The notes under the pieces were generated by a model, which had not been told where the DNA came from, made no database searches, and saw only the letters and a list, made by a program, of their open reading frames with translations. This document shows, one piece after another, positions 30,901 through 38,431 of a stretch of 40,106 nt of DNA; position 1 is the stretch's first letter, and the number at the start of each line of letters is the position of its first letter. The DNA is from Oscillibacter sp. ER4 (GTDB taxonomy: Bacteria; Bacillota; Clostridia; Oscillospirales; Oscillospiraceae): contig NZ_JPJG01000016.1 in NCBI RefSeq assembly GCF_000765235.1, positions 1-40,106 on the forward strand. The letters run 5' to 3'. The translations under genes and the position numbers were made by a program.

Positions 30901-31299
30901 ATGCAGAAGAAAAACAACAAAGGCGTCATCGCCCTCATCATCGTGCTTGTGCTGGCGGCTGCCGCGCTCGTCATTTGGCAGACAAACAAGCTGGAGACGC
31001 AGCAGGGCGGTAAGGAGATCACCGTCAACGTCGACCACCTGAACGGCGACGACACGACCTTCACCATCCACACCGACGAAGAGTACCTGCGCGGCGCGCT
31101 CGAGCAGGAAGACCTCATCGAGGGCACAGAGAGCGAGTACGGCCTCTATGTGCTGACTGTGGACGGCGAGACCGCCGACGAGAGTGAGCAGCAGTGGTGG
31201 GGCTACAGCGTGAACGGCACGTTCGCTGAGCTCGGTGTGGACAGCCAGCCCATCGCGGACGGCGATGTGTACGACTTCGTGCTGAATGTCGGCTGGTAA
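30901..31299 (+). CDS. Membrane-anchored DUF4430 protein
   Basis: 132 residues from the ATG at 30901, with AAGGAG 8 bp upstream. An N-terminal membrane anchor (GVIALIIVLVLAAAALVIW, about 8-26) is followed by an extracellular DUF4430 domain (YLRGALEQEDLIEGTESEYG, YVLTVDGETAD, WWGYSVNGTFAELGVDSQPI, DGDVYDFVLNVGW). DUF4430 is related to the C-terminal domain of cobalamin-carrier proteins and is often encoded beside ECF transporter S components, as here. It may capture a vitamin-like ligand. The next gene starts inside its last codons. Confidence 0.85.
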   Translation: MQKKNNKGVIALIIVLVLAAAALVIWQTNKLETQQGGKEITVNVDHLNGDDTTFTIHTDEEYLRGALEQEDLIEGTESEYGLYVLTVDGETADESEQQWWGYSVNGTFAELGVDSQPIADGDVYDFVLNVGW

Positions 31300-31810
31300 G
31301 TCCGCAAGACTCAGCATCCGCGAGATCGCGGAGCTGTCGCTTTTCTGCGCGCTGATGGTCGCGGGCAAGGAGTGCCTGCGCCTTATCCCGAACGTGCATC
31401 CGGTCACGCTGCTGCTGCTTTTGGCCACGGCGGTGTACGGCGCGAAGGCGCTTTATCCGGCGTTCGGCTTTGCCCTGCTCGAGATCGCGCTCTACGGCGC
31501 GGGGCTTTGGAACCTGATGTATCTCTACGTCTGGCCGATCGTCGTGCTTGCCGCGCTGCCGTTTCGCAGAAGCGAGAGCCGCGCATTTTGGGCGGCCATC
31601 GCGGGGCTGCACGGGCTGTGCTTCGGCGCGCTGTGCGCCATTCCGTATTTTTTCATCGGCGGATGGCAGATGGCGTTTTCGTGGTGGGTCTCGGGCATCC
31701 CGTATGACGTCATCCACTGCGTGTCAAATACGGTCCTTGTCTTCGTGCTCTTCCCGCCGCTGCGGCGCGCACTGGAGCGCGCGAAGAAAACGTCGGGCGG
31801 AAGAGAATAG
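31286..31810 (+). CDS. ECF-transporter S-component-like membrane protein
   Basis: 174 residues, about five or six hydrophobic helices (ELSLFCALMVAGKECL, VTLLLLLATAVYGAKALYPA, GFALLEIALYGAGLWNLMYL, WPIVVLAALPF, FWAAIAGLHGLCFGALCAI, VIHCVSNTVLVFVLFPPL). Size, helix count and the small-residue-rich N-terminal helix match substrate-binding S components of energy-coupling-factor transporters. Its ATG overlaps the DUF4430 gene by 14 bp, which argues for co-function. No ATPase or T component genes are adjacent, so it would use a shared module encoded elsewhere. A strong terminator follows. Start assumed from coupling; ribosome site weak. Confidence 0.75.
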   Translation: MSAGKSARLSIREIAELSLFCALMVAGKECLRLIPNVHPVTLLLLLATAVYGAKALYPAFGFALLEIALYGAGLWNLMYLYVWPIVVLAALPFRRSESRAFWAAIAGLHGLCFGALCAIPYFFIGGWQMAFSWWVSGIPYDVIHCVSNTVLVFVLFPPLRRALERAKKTSGGRE

Positions 31811-31811
31811 C

Positions 31812-31845
31812 AAAAAGCACCTGCCTTCAAGGCAGGTGCTTTTTG
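31812..31845 (+). terminator. Terminator of the DUF4430/ECF-S operon
   Basis: AAAAAGCACCTGCC (31812-31825), loop TTCAA, GGCAGGTGCTTTTT (31831-31844): perfect 14-bp stem with T tract in both directions. Confidence 0.92.
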
Positions 31846-31876
31846 TCTGGTCGTGTCGCTTTTCAGCGTATAAGTG

Positions 31877-32308
31877 TCAGAACAGCGTTTCCTCGTCCTC
31901 GGAGAACAGCCGGTCGTTGACGGCGAAAAGGTCCATGCCATGCAGCAGCCCGTAAATGATGATCGCGTTACGCCGGACCTTGGGATAGAGCTCGGCGAGG
32001 CCGCACAGGCGCAGAAGCTCCTGCGTCTCCTTGAGCGAGGCGCTCAATCCAAAGCACAGGCACAGCATGCGGCTGCGCGAGGGATTGCGCCGTCCCGCAA
32101 AAATCTGGTGCAAGTATATTTCGCTCATGCCGGACTGCTTGGCGAGCGCGGCCTTGGAAAGACCCTTCTTTTCAAGCATTTCGTTGAGTCGCGCCACGGC
32201 GCTTGCCGAGGAGAAGTTGTCCTCGTTTGCCGCAAGAAATGTCGTCAGATCAGGGGCGTCCATCAGCTCGCTGCGCAGATCGTCAGTGTTTCTTCGCTCC
32301 ATCTTCAT
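31877..32308 (-). CDS. XRE-family helix-turn-helix protein
   Basis: 143 residues from the ATG at 32308 (second ATG at 32302 also possible). A polar N-terminus is followed by an HTH domain (LNEMLEKKGLSKAALAKQSG, MSEIYLHQIFAGRRNPSRSR) and a C-terminal tail (RRNAIIIYGLLHGMDLFAVN) with an acidic end. It is likely a DNA-binding regulator. It is divergent from the kinase / zinc-ribbon gene pair and may control it; the 109-bp gap between the starts is AT-rich (TATAATAATC). Confidence 0.8.
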   Translation of the reverse strand: MKMERRNTDDLRSELMDAPDLTTFLAANEDNFSSASAVARLNEMLEKKGLSKAALAKQSGMSEIYLHQIFAGRRNPSRSRMLCLCFGLSASLKETQELLRLCGLAELYPKVRRNAIIIYGLLHGMDLFAVNDRLFSEDEETLF

Positions 32309-32417
32309 CCATCTTCCGCCTTTACAAAAATTCAAAGACAACATATAATAATCCTCAATTATTTTACATTTTTTGACATGGGAAAACAATATGCTGGCTG
32401 CATAGGGTGTGAAATTT

Positions 32418-33119
32418 ATGACGCTGTACGAGAGCTTTTTGGAGGCTGTGACAACCGAATACGACACGCTCCGCGTGCTGAAGCAGAGCCCGCGCGGGAC
32501 TGTCTCCGTCGTGCGGCATAAGAAAAGCGGCACGTGCTATGTCTTCCGCCGCTACAGCGGCAGCGGCGAGGTCTATCGCCGTCTGCTGCCGGTGCTGTGC
32601 CCGCATCTGCCGCAGATCATGGAAGCGGAGCAGGACGGTCAAACCGCTGTGCTGGAGGAGTATGTGCAGGGCGACACGCTCGCAGAGCTTCTGATGGGGG
32701 CACGGCTCACGGAGAGGGAAGCGCGGCAGGTCACGATGCAGCTCTGCCAAGCGCTGCATGTGCTGCACTCGATGGGCGCGGTGCACCGCGACGTCAAACC
32801 GGAAAACGTCATCCTGCGCGGCAGCGACGCCGTGCTCATCGACTTTGACGCCGCGCGCATCTACAAGGACGAGTCCGAGAGCGACACGCAGGTGCTCGGC
32901 ACGACGGGCTTTGCCGCGCCCGAGCAGTACGGCATCTTCCAGTCCGACGAGCGGGCGGACATTTTTTCGCTCGGCGTGCTGCTCAATATCATGCTTACGG
33001 GCAAGCACCCCTCGCGCGAGATGGCGGCGGGGAAAATGGGCCGCATCGTGCGCAAATGCACGATGACCGCGCCGGAGCAGCGCTATCAGAGCGCGCGAGC
33101 GCTGATGGAGGTGCTGTGA
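32418..33119 (+). CDS. Small Ser/Thr protein kinase-like protein
   Basis: 233 residues, cytoplasmic, only a kinase domain. It has the catalytic loop HRDVKPEN (123-130) with catalytic Asp, EEYVQGDTL hinge, APEQYG, and DIFSLGVLLNIMLTGKHP. Two standard residues differ: the ATP-anchoring Lys in the VAIK position appears as Arg (YVFRR, about 41-45), and the metal-binding DFG reads DFD (142-144). I chose the ATG at 32418 with AGGGTG 8 bp upstream; a GTG at 32409 is possible. The zinc-ribbon membrane protein gene follows after 1 nt. This kinase could phosphorylate or regulate that partner, or work by binding only. Confidence 0.85.
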   Translation: MTLYESFLEAVTTEYDTLRVLKQSPRGTVSVVRHKKSGTCYVFRRYSGSGEVYRRLLPVLCPHLPQIMEAEQDGQTAVLEEYVQGDTLAELLMGARLTEREARQVTMQLCQALHVLHSMGAVHRDVKPENVILRGSDAVLIDFDAARIYKDESESDTQVLGTTGFAAPEQYGIFQSDERADIFSLGVLLNIMLTGKHPSREMAAGKMGRIVRKCTMTAPEQRYQSARALMEVL

Positions 33120-33120
33120 G

Positions 33121-34395
33121 ATGAATTTTGAGGAAAAGCGCTGTCCGCATTGTGGCGCGCTGCTTGTCGAAAACGCTTCGTTCTGCCCCTACTGTGAAAG
33201 CGTGCTGATCGAAAAGCGCCCTGCGGAAATGCCAAAGCCGAAACGCCGCAGGCGCATCACCGCGGCGCTCCTGCTGGCGGCGATATTGGTGGTGACATTG
33301 ACGGCGGTTGGATTTGCCAACCGAGGAAAGATCATCGACGCGCAGGGCGCGGAGCTTACCTACGAAGCGGACGGACAGACATTCCATCTGGCGCTGAGCT
33401 TTGAATCGCAGGGAGGCGCGCCGTTTTTCGGCCAGCCGCTTTTCACCGTAGAGGTCCGCGAGGATCAGGTGCGCGGCCAGGTGTCGAGCTCCCACGTTTT
33501 TGTCGACAATGGCGGCGGCGTGGACAAGAAGAATGAATTTCTCGCCCTTGTGGATCACTACGAGGTGACGACCACGCCGTGCGATGGCATCACTCTTTTG
33601 CAGATCGACGAGACGTTCCTCCCGACGAACTCCAATGCGGCGATCGAGGCCATCCCGAGCTATCACACCGAGCAGCTCAAGGAGGGGGAGGGCAACGTCA
33701 TCTGGACGATCTACCTCAAAAACGGCGACACGCTGCGCCTGCGCCACACAGCCAAGATCACGCGCGTCCCGGTCGTGACGCTGACCGAAAATGACTACCC
33801 GATGGCGACGGTCGACGATCTGAACGCGCTGCTCGACACCCTCGCGCACGAGGCGGATCGAAAGTCAGTCTACATTTTGCAGCTGACCGCGGTGACATAC
33901 GAGGGCGGTCTGACGGTGAAAAATTTCTGCTGCGATCTGGTCGGCAGCGAGGGCGGCACGACCTTCACCGGCACGGTGACGATCGCGACGCGCGGCATTC
34001 ACCCCTCAAACATCACGAACGTCCGCTTTATGGGCGACGGCACGGGCATCGGCCTTTCCGCGAGCGAAGGAGCATTCCTGCACCGCTGCACGTTTGAAAA
34101 CTGGGAGATCGGCGCTTACGGCGGCCTCGGCAGCTGGGTCAACGCCACGGGCTGCACGTTCCGCGGCAACGGCGTGGGGCTGTGGCTCGACAACCGCGGC
34201 GGCGCGACGTGCTCGGGCAGCTACTATGGCGACAGCGTGTACGAAGACAACGGTACCGCCGTGCGCATCGCCGCGATGCCGGGCACAGAGACACTGGATT
34301 TCAATAACTGCATGTTCCGCGGCAACGGGGTAAATGTCGAAAACACGGCGGGATACGCCGTCGACCTCTCGCAGATCGTAACGGCGGACAATTAA
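33121..34395 (+). CDS. Zinc-ribbon, single-TM protein with extracellular beta-helix
   Basis: 424 residues. N-terminal zinc ribbon with two CxxC pairs (CPHCGALLVENASFCPYC, 8-25), a basic stretch (PKPKRRRR), one TM helix (about 45-66, TAALLLAAILVVTLTAVGFA), then an outside part. It has about 150 residues of beta-rich sequence, then a right-handed parallel beta-helix (YEGGLTVKNFCCDLVGSEGG, HRCTFENWEIGAYGGLGSWV, NATGCTFRGNGVGLWLDNRG, LDFNNCMFRGNGVNVEN). It is linked to the kinase gene by a 1-nt gap (TGAGATG), so inside-to-outside signalling is a reasonable guess. Terminator follows. Confidence 0.8.
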   Translation: MNFEEKRCPHCGALLVENASFCPYCESVLIEKRPAEMPKPKRRRRITAALLLAAILVVTLTAVGFANRGKIIDAQGAELTYEADGQTFHLALSFESQGGAPFFGQPLFTVEVREDQVRGQVSSSHVFVDNGGGVDKKNEFLALVDHYEVTTTPCDGITLLQIDETFLPTNSNAAIEAIPSYHTEQLKEGEGNVIWTIYLKNGDTLRLRHTAKITRVPVVTLTENDYPMATVDDLNALLDTLAHEADRKSVYILQLTAVTYEGGLTVKNFCCDLVGSEGGTTFTGTVTIATRGIHPSNITNVRFMGDGTGIGLSASEGAFLHRCTFENWEIGAYGGLGSWVNATGCTFRGNGVGLWLDNRGGATCSGSYYGDSVYEDNGTAVRIAAMPGTETLDFNNCMFRGNGVNVENTAGYAVDLSQIVTADN

Positions 34396-34400
34396 AGAGA

Positions 34401-34433
34401 AAAAGGAGGAAACGCGACGTTTCCTCCTTTTTT
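34401..34433 (+). terminator. Terminator after the kinase / zinc-ribbon operon
   Basis: AAAAGGAGGAAACG (34401-34414) with CGTTTCCTCCTTTTTT (34418-34433), loop CGA. Strong stem and T run. Confidence 0.92.
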
Positions 34434-34456
34434 GCAAAGGGTATGCTCCCAGCATA

Positions 34457-35938
34457 TTGTTTTCCCGCACGGAAGCGTTTCGTCTTATTTCGGGGACAGG
34501 CGGCAGAGATGATACAACTTACAGCATAGAAGAGACTGTTGTGTCAGCAATGAAAGAGGCAGGCTATGAGTTCAGAGTGCTGGTGCATCCTGCTGGTGGC
34601 AATGAAAACTATCCGACAAGTGAGACGGTGAGCATGGAGAGCCAGTCTTCCGACCATGGAAAGGTGGGGCTGGATTGGACACATCTCTACTATGGAGATC
34701 CGTCGACTGCGGGCTCGTGGGTTTACGAAGCGCAGCTTGTGAAAACAGAAAATGGTACAAAAACAGTAGTGGCCCGCAGCTTCAGCTTGGATACGTTCCA
34801 AAGAATGGACAGAAAGCGCATGGAACTGAGCGGCAGTTTGGACAACATCAACGACGCTATTGCTGAGGAACTGGCGTGTTATTCAGAAGTCGGGGAGTAT
34901 GAGCTGCCGACGATCGAGTTTGTTCTGCCTGCGGGCACGATCACAGGACAGATCATTATTCCTGAGACAAAGTGCTTCGTCGGCCTCATGGGCGCCGGCG
35001 CTGACGAAGGCGTGATCTCCACTACGATCAAGGGCGGCGTCAAGCTTGAGGGCGCAGATTGCGACTTTGAATCGATTCATTTTGTTGGTGCGGGCAAAGA
35101 TCAGAAAAAGTGGAGTGATGGTTCTCCCAATGCGGCTGCTTATGGATGGGGAGAAGGCCTTCCGCGTAATTGCGTTCTTGAGGACTACTATTGTGCAATC
35201 GGCAGCGAAGACCGCTCTTCGTGGGCCGCTAACCGGTCTGTATTCCGCAATAACCATATTGGAATTCGGATGTCGGCGACCGGTGGCGGCAACCTTCAAA
35301 TGCTCGGCAACTGGTTTGTCGGCAATGATACTGCGGTACAGGTGGACGTGTGCGACCAGCCGTCGCTTCTCGAAAGTTCTGGAAACCGTTTTGTGAACAA
35401 CGGCTATGACATGGTAAATAATTCCGGCAAAACGATATGGATGTCGCAGAACTTCTTCTACCACGATTATGATGCGACAGACAGCGAAGCTGAGTGGAAT
35501 CCTATCTTGTGGGAGCAGGAAGAGGTCAAAGGAGAGGACGACAAAACTGTCGTCATTTTGCAGCTGAAGCACGACGGTGAGAATGGTGCGGTTATTGCAG
35601 GAAATGATGCGCCAGAGTTTACAATTATAGAGGACTACAATCATGATCCGGAGTACTTTAACTTCCTGCCGTGGTTTGACGGAAACGATAAGACACTGGC
35701 CTACCCGCTTGCCAGAACTCAGAATTGCAATACATTCTTTCGTCCGAATTACCGTGATAAAAGCTGCCCGTCATGGCAATCGCTGGACGATCTCTACTAC
35801 CCCTCCTACGTGCAGCAAGGCGTGACTATCAGCGAGAACGAGTTGGATGGGCTGCGCTTCAGCTCCTACGACAGCGAGACTGACACGGCGGTCGGCACGT
35901 TTGAGTTCAGCGCTTCGGTCGCTGAGACGGAAAATTGA
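34457..35938 (+). pseudogene. Beta-helix surface protein gene lacking its 5' end
   Basis: A 493-codon frame begins at TTG 34457 without ATG, ribosome site or signal peptide. The first 30 codons (to about SIEETVVSAMKE) look arbitrary; recognisable beta-rich sequence starts at about EFRVLVHPAGGNENYPTSET. The middle is a parallel beta-helix (IEFVLPAGTITGQIIIPETK, KGGVKLEGADCDFESIHFVG, VLEDYYCAIGSEDRSSWAAN, HIGIRMSATGGGNLQMLGNW, RFVNNGYDMVNNSGKT), related to the beta-helix of the gene before it. The end is followed by GAGGAGG and an SLH protein gene 11 bp on. I read it as an S-layer-associated protein that lost its N-terminus and promoter. An ATG at about 34550 could give a cytoplasmic stump. Confidence 0.65.
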
Positions 35939-35949
35939 GGAGGCGGCAT

Positions 35950-36861
35950 ATGAAAAAGTTACTTTCCTTTCTCCTGGCGCTGACGCTGTCGTTGAGCCTT
36001 GCGACCTTCGCGCTGGCGGACGATAACGGCGGCAGTTCCGCGCAGTTCGACCCTGAGGTGACCGTGGAGGAAAACGGCAGTACGATGACCGTTACATTGA
36101 GCAGTAAGGGTGCAAACGATGAAATTCTGGCATCGAAACGACCCACGCTGACGGTGGCCTGCGACTATGCGCGCGCAGTCGTTACCGATCCGAACGGTGT
36201 TCGGATCGAATCTACCCTCACAGACGGAAAGATCAGCTTCACCGTCACAATGGGCGGCAGCTATACGATCACGAGCCTCGGCACGTCCGCGCCCTCGCCC
36301 AAGCCCGCGGAGGACGGTAAGACCGACGAGCCGCAGCCAGACGACGGGAATTATGTCAACCCCTATCCCGACGTGCAGGCGGGTGACTGGTACAGCGGGG
36401 CCGTGCAGTTCGTCACCGAGGAAAAGCTGATGACCGGCACGGGCAAGGGCTTTGAGCCGAACGCCGCCACGACCCGCGCGATGCTCTGGACGATTTTGGC
36501 CTGCATGGACGGCGCGGACACGAACAGCACGGGTGCGTGGTATGCCGCCGCGCAGGATTGGGCGGTCAAGCATGGCGTGTCCGACGGCACGAGCCCGGAC
36601 GGCAAGATCACGCGCGAGCAGCTCGCGACGATGCTCTACCGCTACGCGCAAAGCCGCGGCTTGGTCAAGGCCGATGTGCAGGGTGATCTGAGCGCGTTTA
36701 CTGACAGCGCGAGCGTCAGCCCCTACGCGGCCGAGGCGATGTGCTGGGCCGTCGGGGCGGGCATCGTCAACGGTATGGACGGCAAGCTGAACCCGCAGGG
36801 GGAGGCGACCCGCGCGCAGATGGCGACGATGCTGATGCGCTACGCAAAGCTCGCTGCATAA
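35950..36861 (+). CDS. Secreted S-layer homology (SLH) domain protein
   Basis: 303 residues from the ATG at 35950 (GAGGAGG 9 bp upstream). Signal peptide MKKLLSFLLALTLSLSLATF with a cleavage site ALA-DD. A short beta domain follows, then a Pro/Asp linker (PSPKPAEDGKTDEPQPDDGN) and three SLH repeats (PYPDVQAGDWYSGAVQFVTE, LMTGTGKGFEPNAATTRAML; WYAAAQDWAVKHGVSDGTSP; FTDSASVSPYAAEAMCWAVG, IVNGMDGKLNPQGEATRAQM). SLH repeats hold proteins to cell-wall polymers. It lies in the same unit as the truncated beta-helix gene, which may have been its partner. Terminator follows. Confidence 0.93.
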   Translation: MKKLLSFLLALTLSLSLATFALADDNGGSSAQFDPEVTVEENGSTMTVTLSSKGANDEILASKRPTLTVACDYARAVVTDPNGVRIESTLTDGKISFTVTMGGSYTITSLGTSAPSPKPAEDGKTDEPQPDDGNYVNPYPDVQAGDWYSGAVQFVTEEKLMTGTGKGFEPNAATTRAMLWTILACMDGADTNSTGAWYAAAQDWAVKHGVSDGTSPDGKITREQLATMLYRYAQSRGLVKADVQGDLSAFTDSASVSPYAAEAMCWAVGAGIVNGMDGKLNPQGEATRAQMATMLMRYAKLAA

Positions 36862-36881
36862 AGCGAGAACAAAATGAAAAG

Positions 36882-36917
36882 GGAGTTCCTCTTGAAGGTA
36901 AGAGGAACTCCTTTTTT
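36882..36917 (+). terminator. Terminator after the SLH gene
   Basis: GGAGTTCCTCTT (36882-36893), loop GAAGGT, AAGAGGAACTCC (36900-36911) and six T. It lies just before the end of the converging crp/fnr gene. Confidence 0.9.
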
Positions 36918-36924
36918 GCAAAAT

Positions 36925-37587
36925 TCAGATATTCAGCACGAAGTGCTCTTTATGATAGTCCAGAAGCCCTTCCTTTTTCATTTTTCCAAGCTCGAGCGAC
37001 AGTCCGCTGCGCTCAACGGCGAGAAAGTCCGCGAGCTGCTGGCGGGAGAATGGGATGTCGAACTCGACCGCGCCGCGTCGCTGCGCCTCGGCGGAGAGAT
37101 AGGACATGAGCTTGGCGCGCGTCGTGCGCTGGGCGATGTGCGTGAGTTTTTCATTGAGCAGCAGGTTTTTTCCCGCAAGGTCGCTCAGAAGGTTTCGGAT
37201 GATGCGGCTGTGGTGCGCGCAGGCGGCGGGACAGACCGTCAAAAGGCGCTTGACGTTCAAAAACAGCACCGTTGTCGGCGTTTCGGTCACGACGCTCACA
37301 TTGGAGACACTGTTTGGCGCGCAGGCGAAGGCCGCGGCGTAGGTCTGCCCCGGTGCGGTGCGGGAGAGAATGTTGCGGTTGCCCCAGATATCCTCCTGCA
37401 CGACGAGCGCGCAGCCGGAGAGCACCATGCCGATCTCCTCGACCGTGTCACCGGGATGAAGGAGAAACATGTCCTTGGGGAATTGCTCGGCCTTTGCCGC
37501 AAGGCAGGTGAGCATCGCATCGAGCTCGTCCTCCGTGACGCCGGAAAAGAGCGGCGAGGCGGCGAGAATGGGAAAAAATTCTTTCAT
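36925..37587 (-). CDS. Crp/Fnr-family regulator (HcpR-like by context)
   Basis: 220 residues from the ATG at 37587 (AAAGGCG 7 bp upstream). N-terminal cyclic-nucleotide-binding-like beta barrel (LFSGVTEDELDAMLTCLAAK, FLLHPGDTVEEIGMVLSGCA, APGQTYAAAFACA) and a C-terminal winged helix (FSRQQLADFLAVERSGLSLE, LGKMKKEGLLDYHKEHFVL). There is no Fnr-type cysteine cluster at the N-terminus. It diverges from a ferredoxin-hcp operon. In clostridia and sulfate reducers Crp/Fnr proteins called HcpR activate hcp and frdX under nitrosative stress, so that role fits. A palindrome lies in the shared promoter region. Other Crp/Fnr functions remain possible. Confidence 0.85.
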   Translation of the reverse strand: MKEFFPILAASPLFSGVTEDELDAMLTCLAAKAEQFPKDMFLLHPGDTVEEIGMVLSGCALVVQEDIWGNRNILSRTAPGQTYAAAFACAPNSVSNVSVVTETPTTVLFLNVKRLLTVCPAACAHHSRIIRNLLSDLAGKNLLLNEKLTHIAQRTTRAKLMSYLSAEAQRRGAVEFDIPFSRQQLADFLAVERSGLSLELGKMKKEGLLDYHKEHFVLNI

Positions 37588-37601
37588 AAGAAACGCCTTT
37601 C

Positions 37602-37615
37602 GTTGAAAATTCAAC
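37602..37615. promoter_or_regulatory. Palindromic Crp/Fnr-type operator
   Basis: GTTGAA-AA-TTCAAC: a perfect 6-bp inverted repeat around AA, centred at 37608.5, in the divergent region of the Crp/Fnr gene and the ferredoxin gene. It resembles the GTTGA-type half-sites of Crp/Fnr proteins. Its centre is about 41.5 bp before the expected start of the ferredoxin transcript. Confidence 0.6.
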
Positions 37616-37637
37616 CGACTTGCTGGCCGCATTCTAC

Positions 37638-37643
37638 TATAAT
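37638..37643 (+). promoter_or_regulatory. -10 element of the ferredoxin-hcp operon
   Basis: A perfect TATAAT with no acceptable -35 box 16-18 bp upstream (CCGACT there). An activator-dependent promoter is expected, in agreement with the Crp/Fnr palindrome at -41.5. The start site should lie near 37650, only 10 nt before the AAGGAGG ribosome site. Confidence 0.65.
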
Positions 37644-37671
37644 ACGCTTGAAAACGCAAGGAGGTATTGCA

Positions 37672-38385
37672 ATGAAACGGAGAATCATTGAGATCGATCA
37701 AAATAAATGCAACGGCTGCGGCGCCTGCGCCGCGGCGTGCCACGAGGGCGCTATCGCCATGGTAAACGGCAAGGCGCAGCTGATGCGCGACGACTACTGC
37801 GACGGCCTGGGTGACTGCCTGCCGACGTGCCCGACCGGCGCGATTTCCTTTGTCGAGCGCGAGGCCGCGGCCTACGACGAGCAGGCGGTGCTTGAAAACA
37901 AGCAGAAGAAAATGCAGAAGGAGGGGATGACACTGCACCACAGCTGTCCCGGCATGCAGCTCAAGACCTTTGCGCACAAGGCGGCATCTGAAACGGCGGC
38001 TCCTGCTGCGCAGGAGAGCCAGCTCTCCCAGTGGCCGGTGCAGATCAAGCTCGTGCCCGTGAACGCGCCGTACTTCTCCGGCGCAAAGCTGCTCATCGCG
38101 GCGGACTGCACGGCGTACGCCTACGCGGCCTTCCACGAGAAATTCATCAAGGGCCACATTACGCTCGTCGGCTGCCCGAAGCTCGATAGCGTGGATTACA
38201 GCGAAAAGCTGACCGAGATCATCGCAAAAAATGACATCAAGAGCGTGACGGTCGTGCGAATGGAGGTCCCGTGCTGCGGCGGGCTCGAGCACGCGGCAAA
38301 GACCGCGCTGCAAAATAGCGGTAAATTCATCCCCTGGCAGGTCGTGACGATCTCGACGGACGGGAGAATACTGGATACGATTTGA
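37672..38385 (+). CDS. 4Fe-4S ferredoxin-like protein (FrdX type, partner of Hcp)
   Basis: 237 residues from the ATG at 37672 (AAGGAGG 8 bp upstream). The N-terminal 2x[4Fe-4S] part has CNGCGACAAACHEG and a second cluster CDGLGDCLPTCPTG. A linker with QKKMQKEGMTLHHSCPG follows, then a C-terminal domain with FSGAKLLIAADCTAYAYA, LVGCPKLDSVDYSEKLTEII and RMEVPCCGGL. This protein normally sits beside hcp in clostridia and is the presumed electron donor for the hybrid cluster protein. It is 46 bp upstream of hcp. Transcription is probably activated by the divergent Crp/Fnr protein. Confidence 0.9.
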   Translation: MKRRIIEIDQNKCNGCGACAAACHEGAIAMVNGKAQLMRDDYCDGLGDCLPTCPTGAISFVEREAAAYDEQAVLENKQKKMQKEGMTLHHSCPGMQLKTFAHKAASETAAPAAQESQLSQWPVQIKLVPVNAPYFSGAKLLIAADCTAYAYAAFHEKFIKGHITLVGCPKLDSVDYSEKLTEIIAKNDIKSVTVVRMEVPCCGGLEHAAKTALQNSGKFIPWQVVTISTDGRILDTI

Positions 38386-38431
38386 GTCATCCTATGATCG
38401 ATAAGACCACAGAATGAGAAGGATTTTTTCG

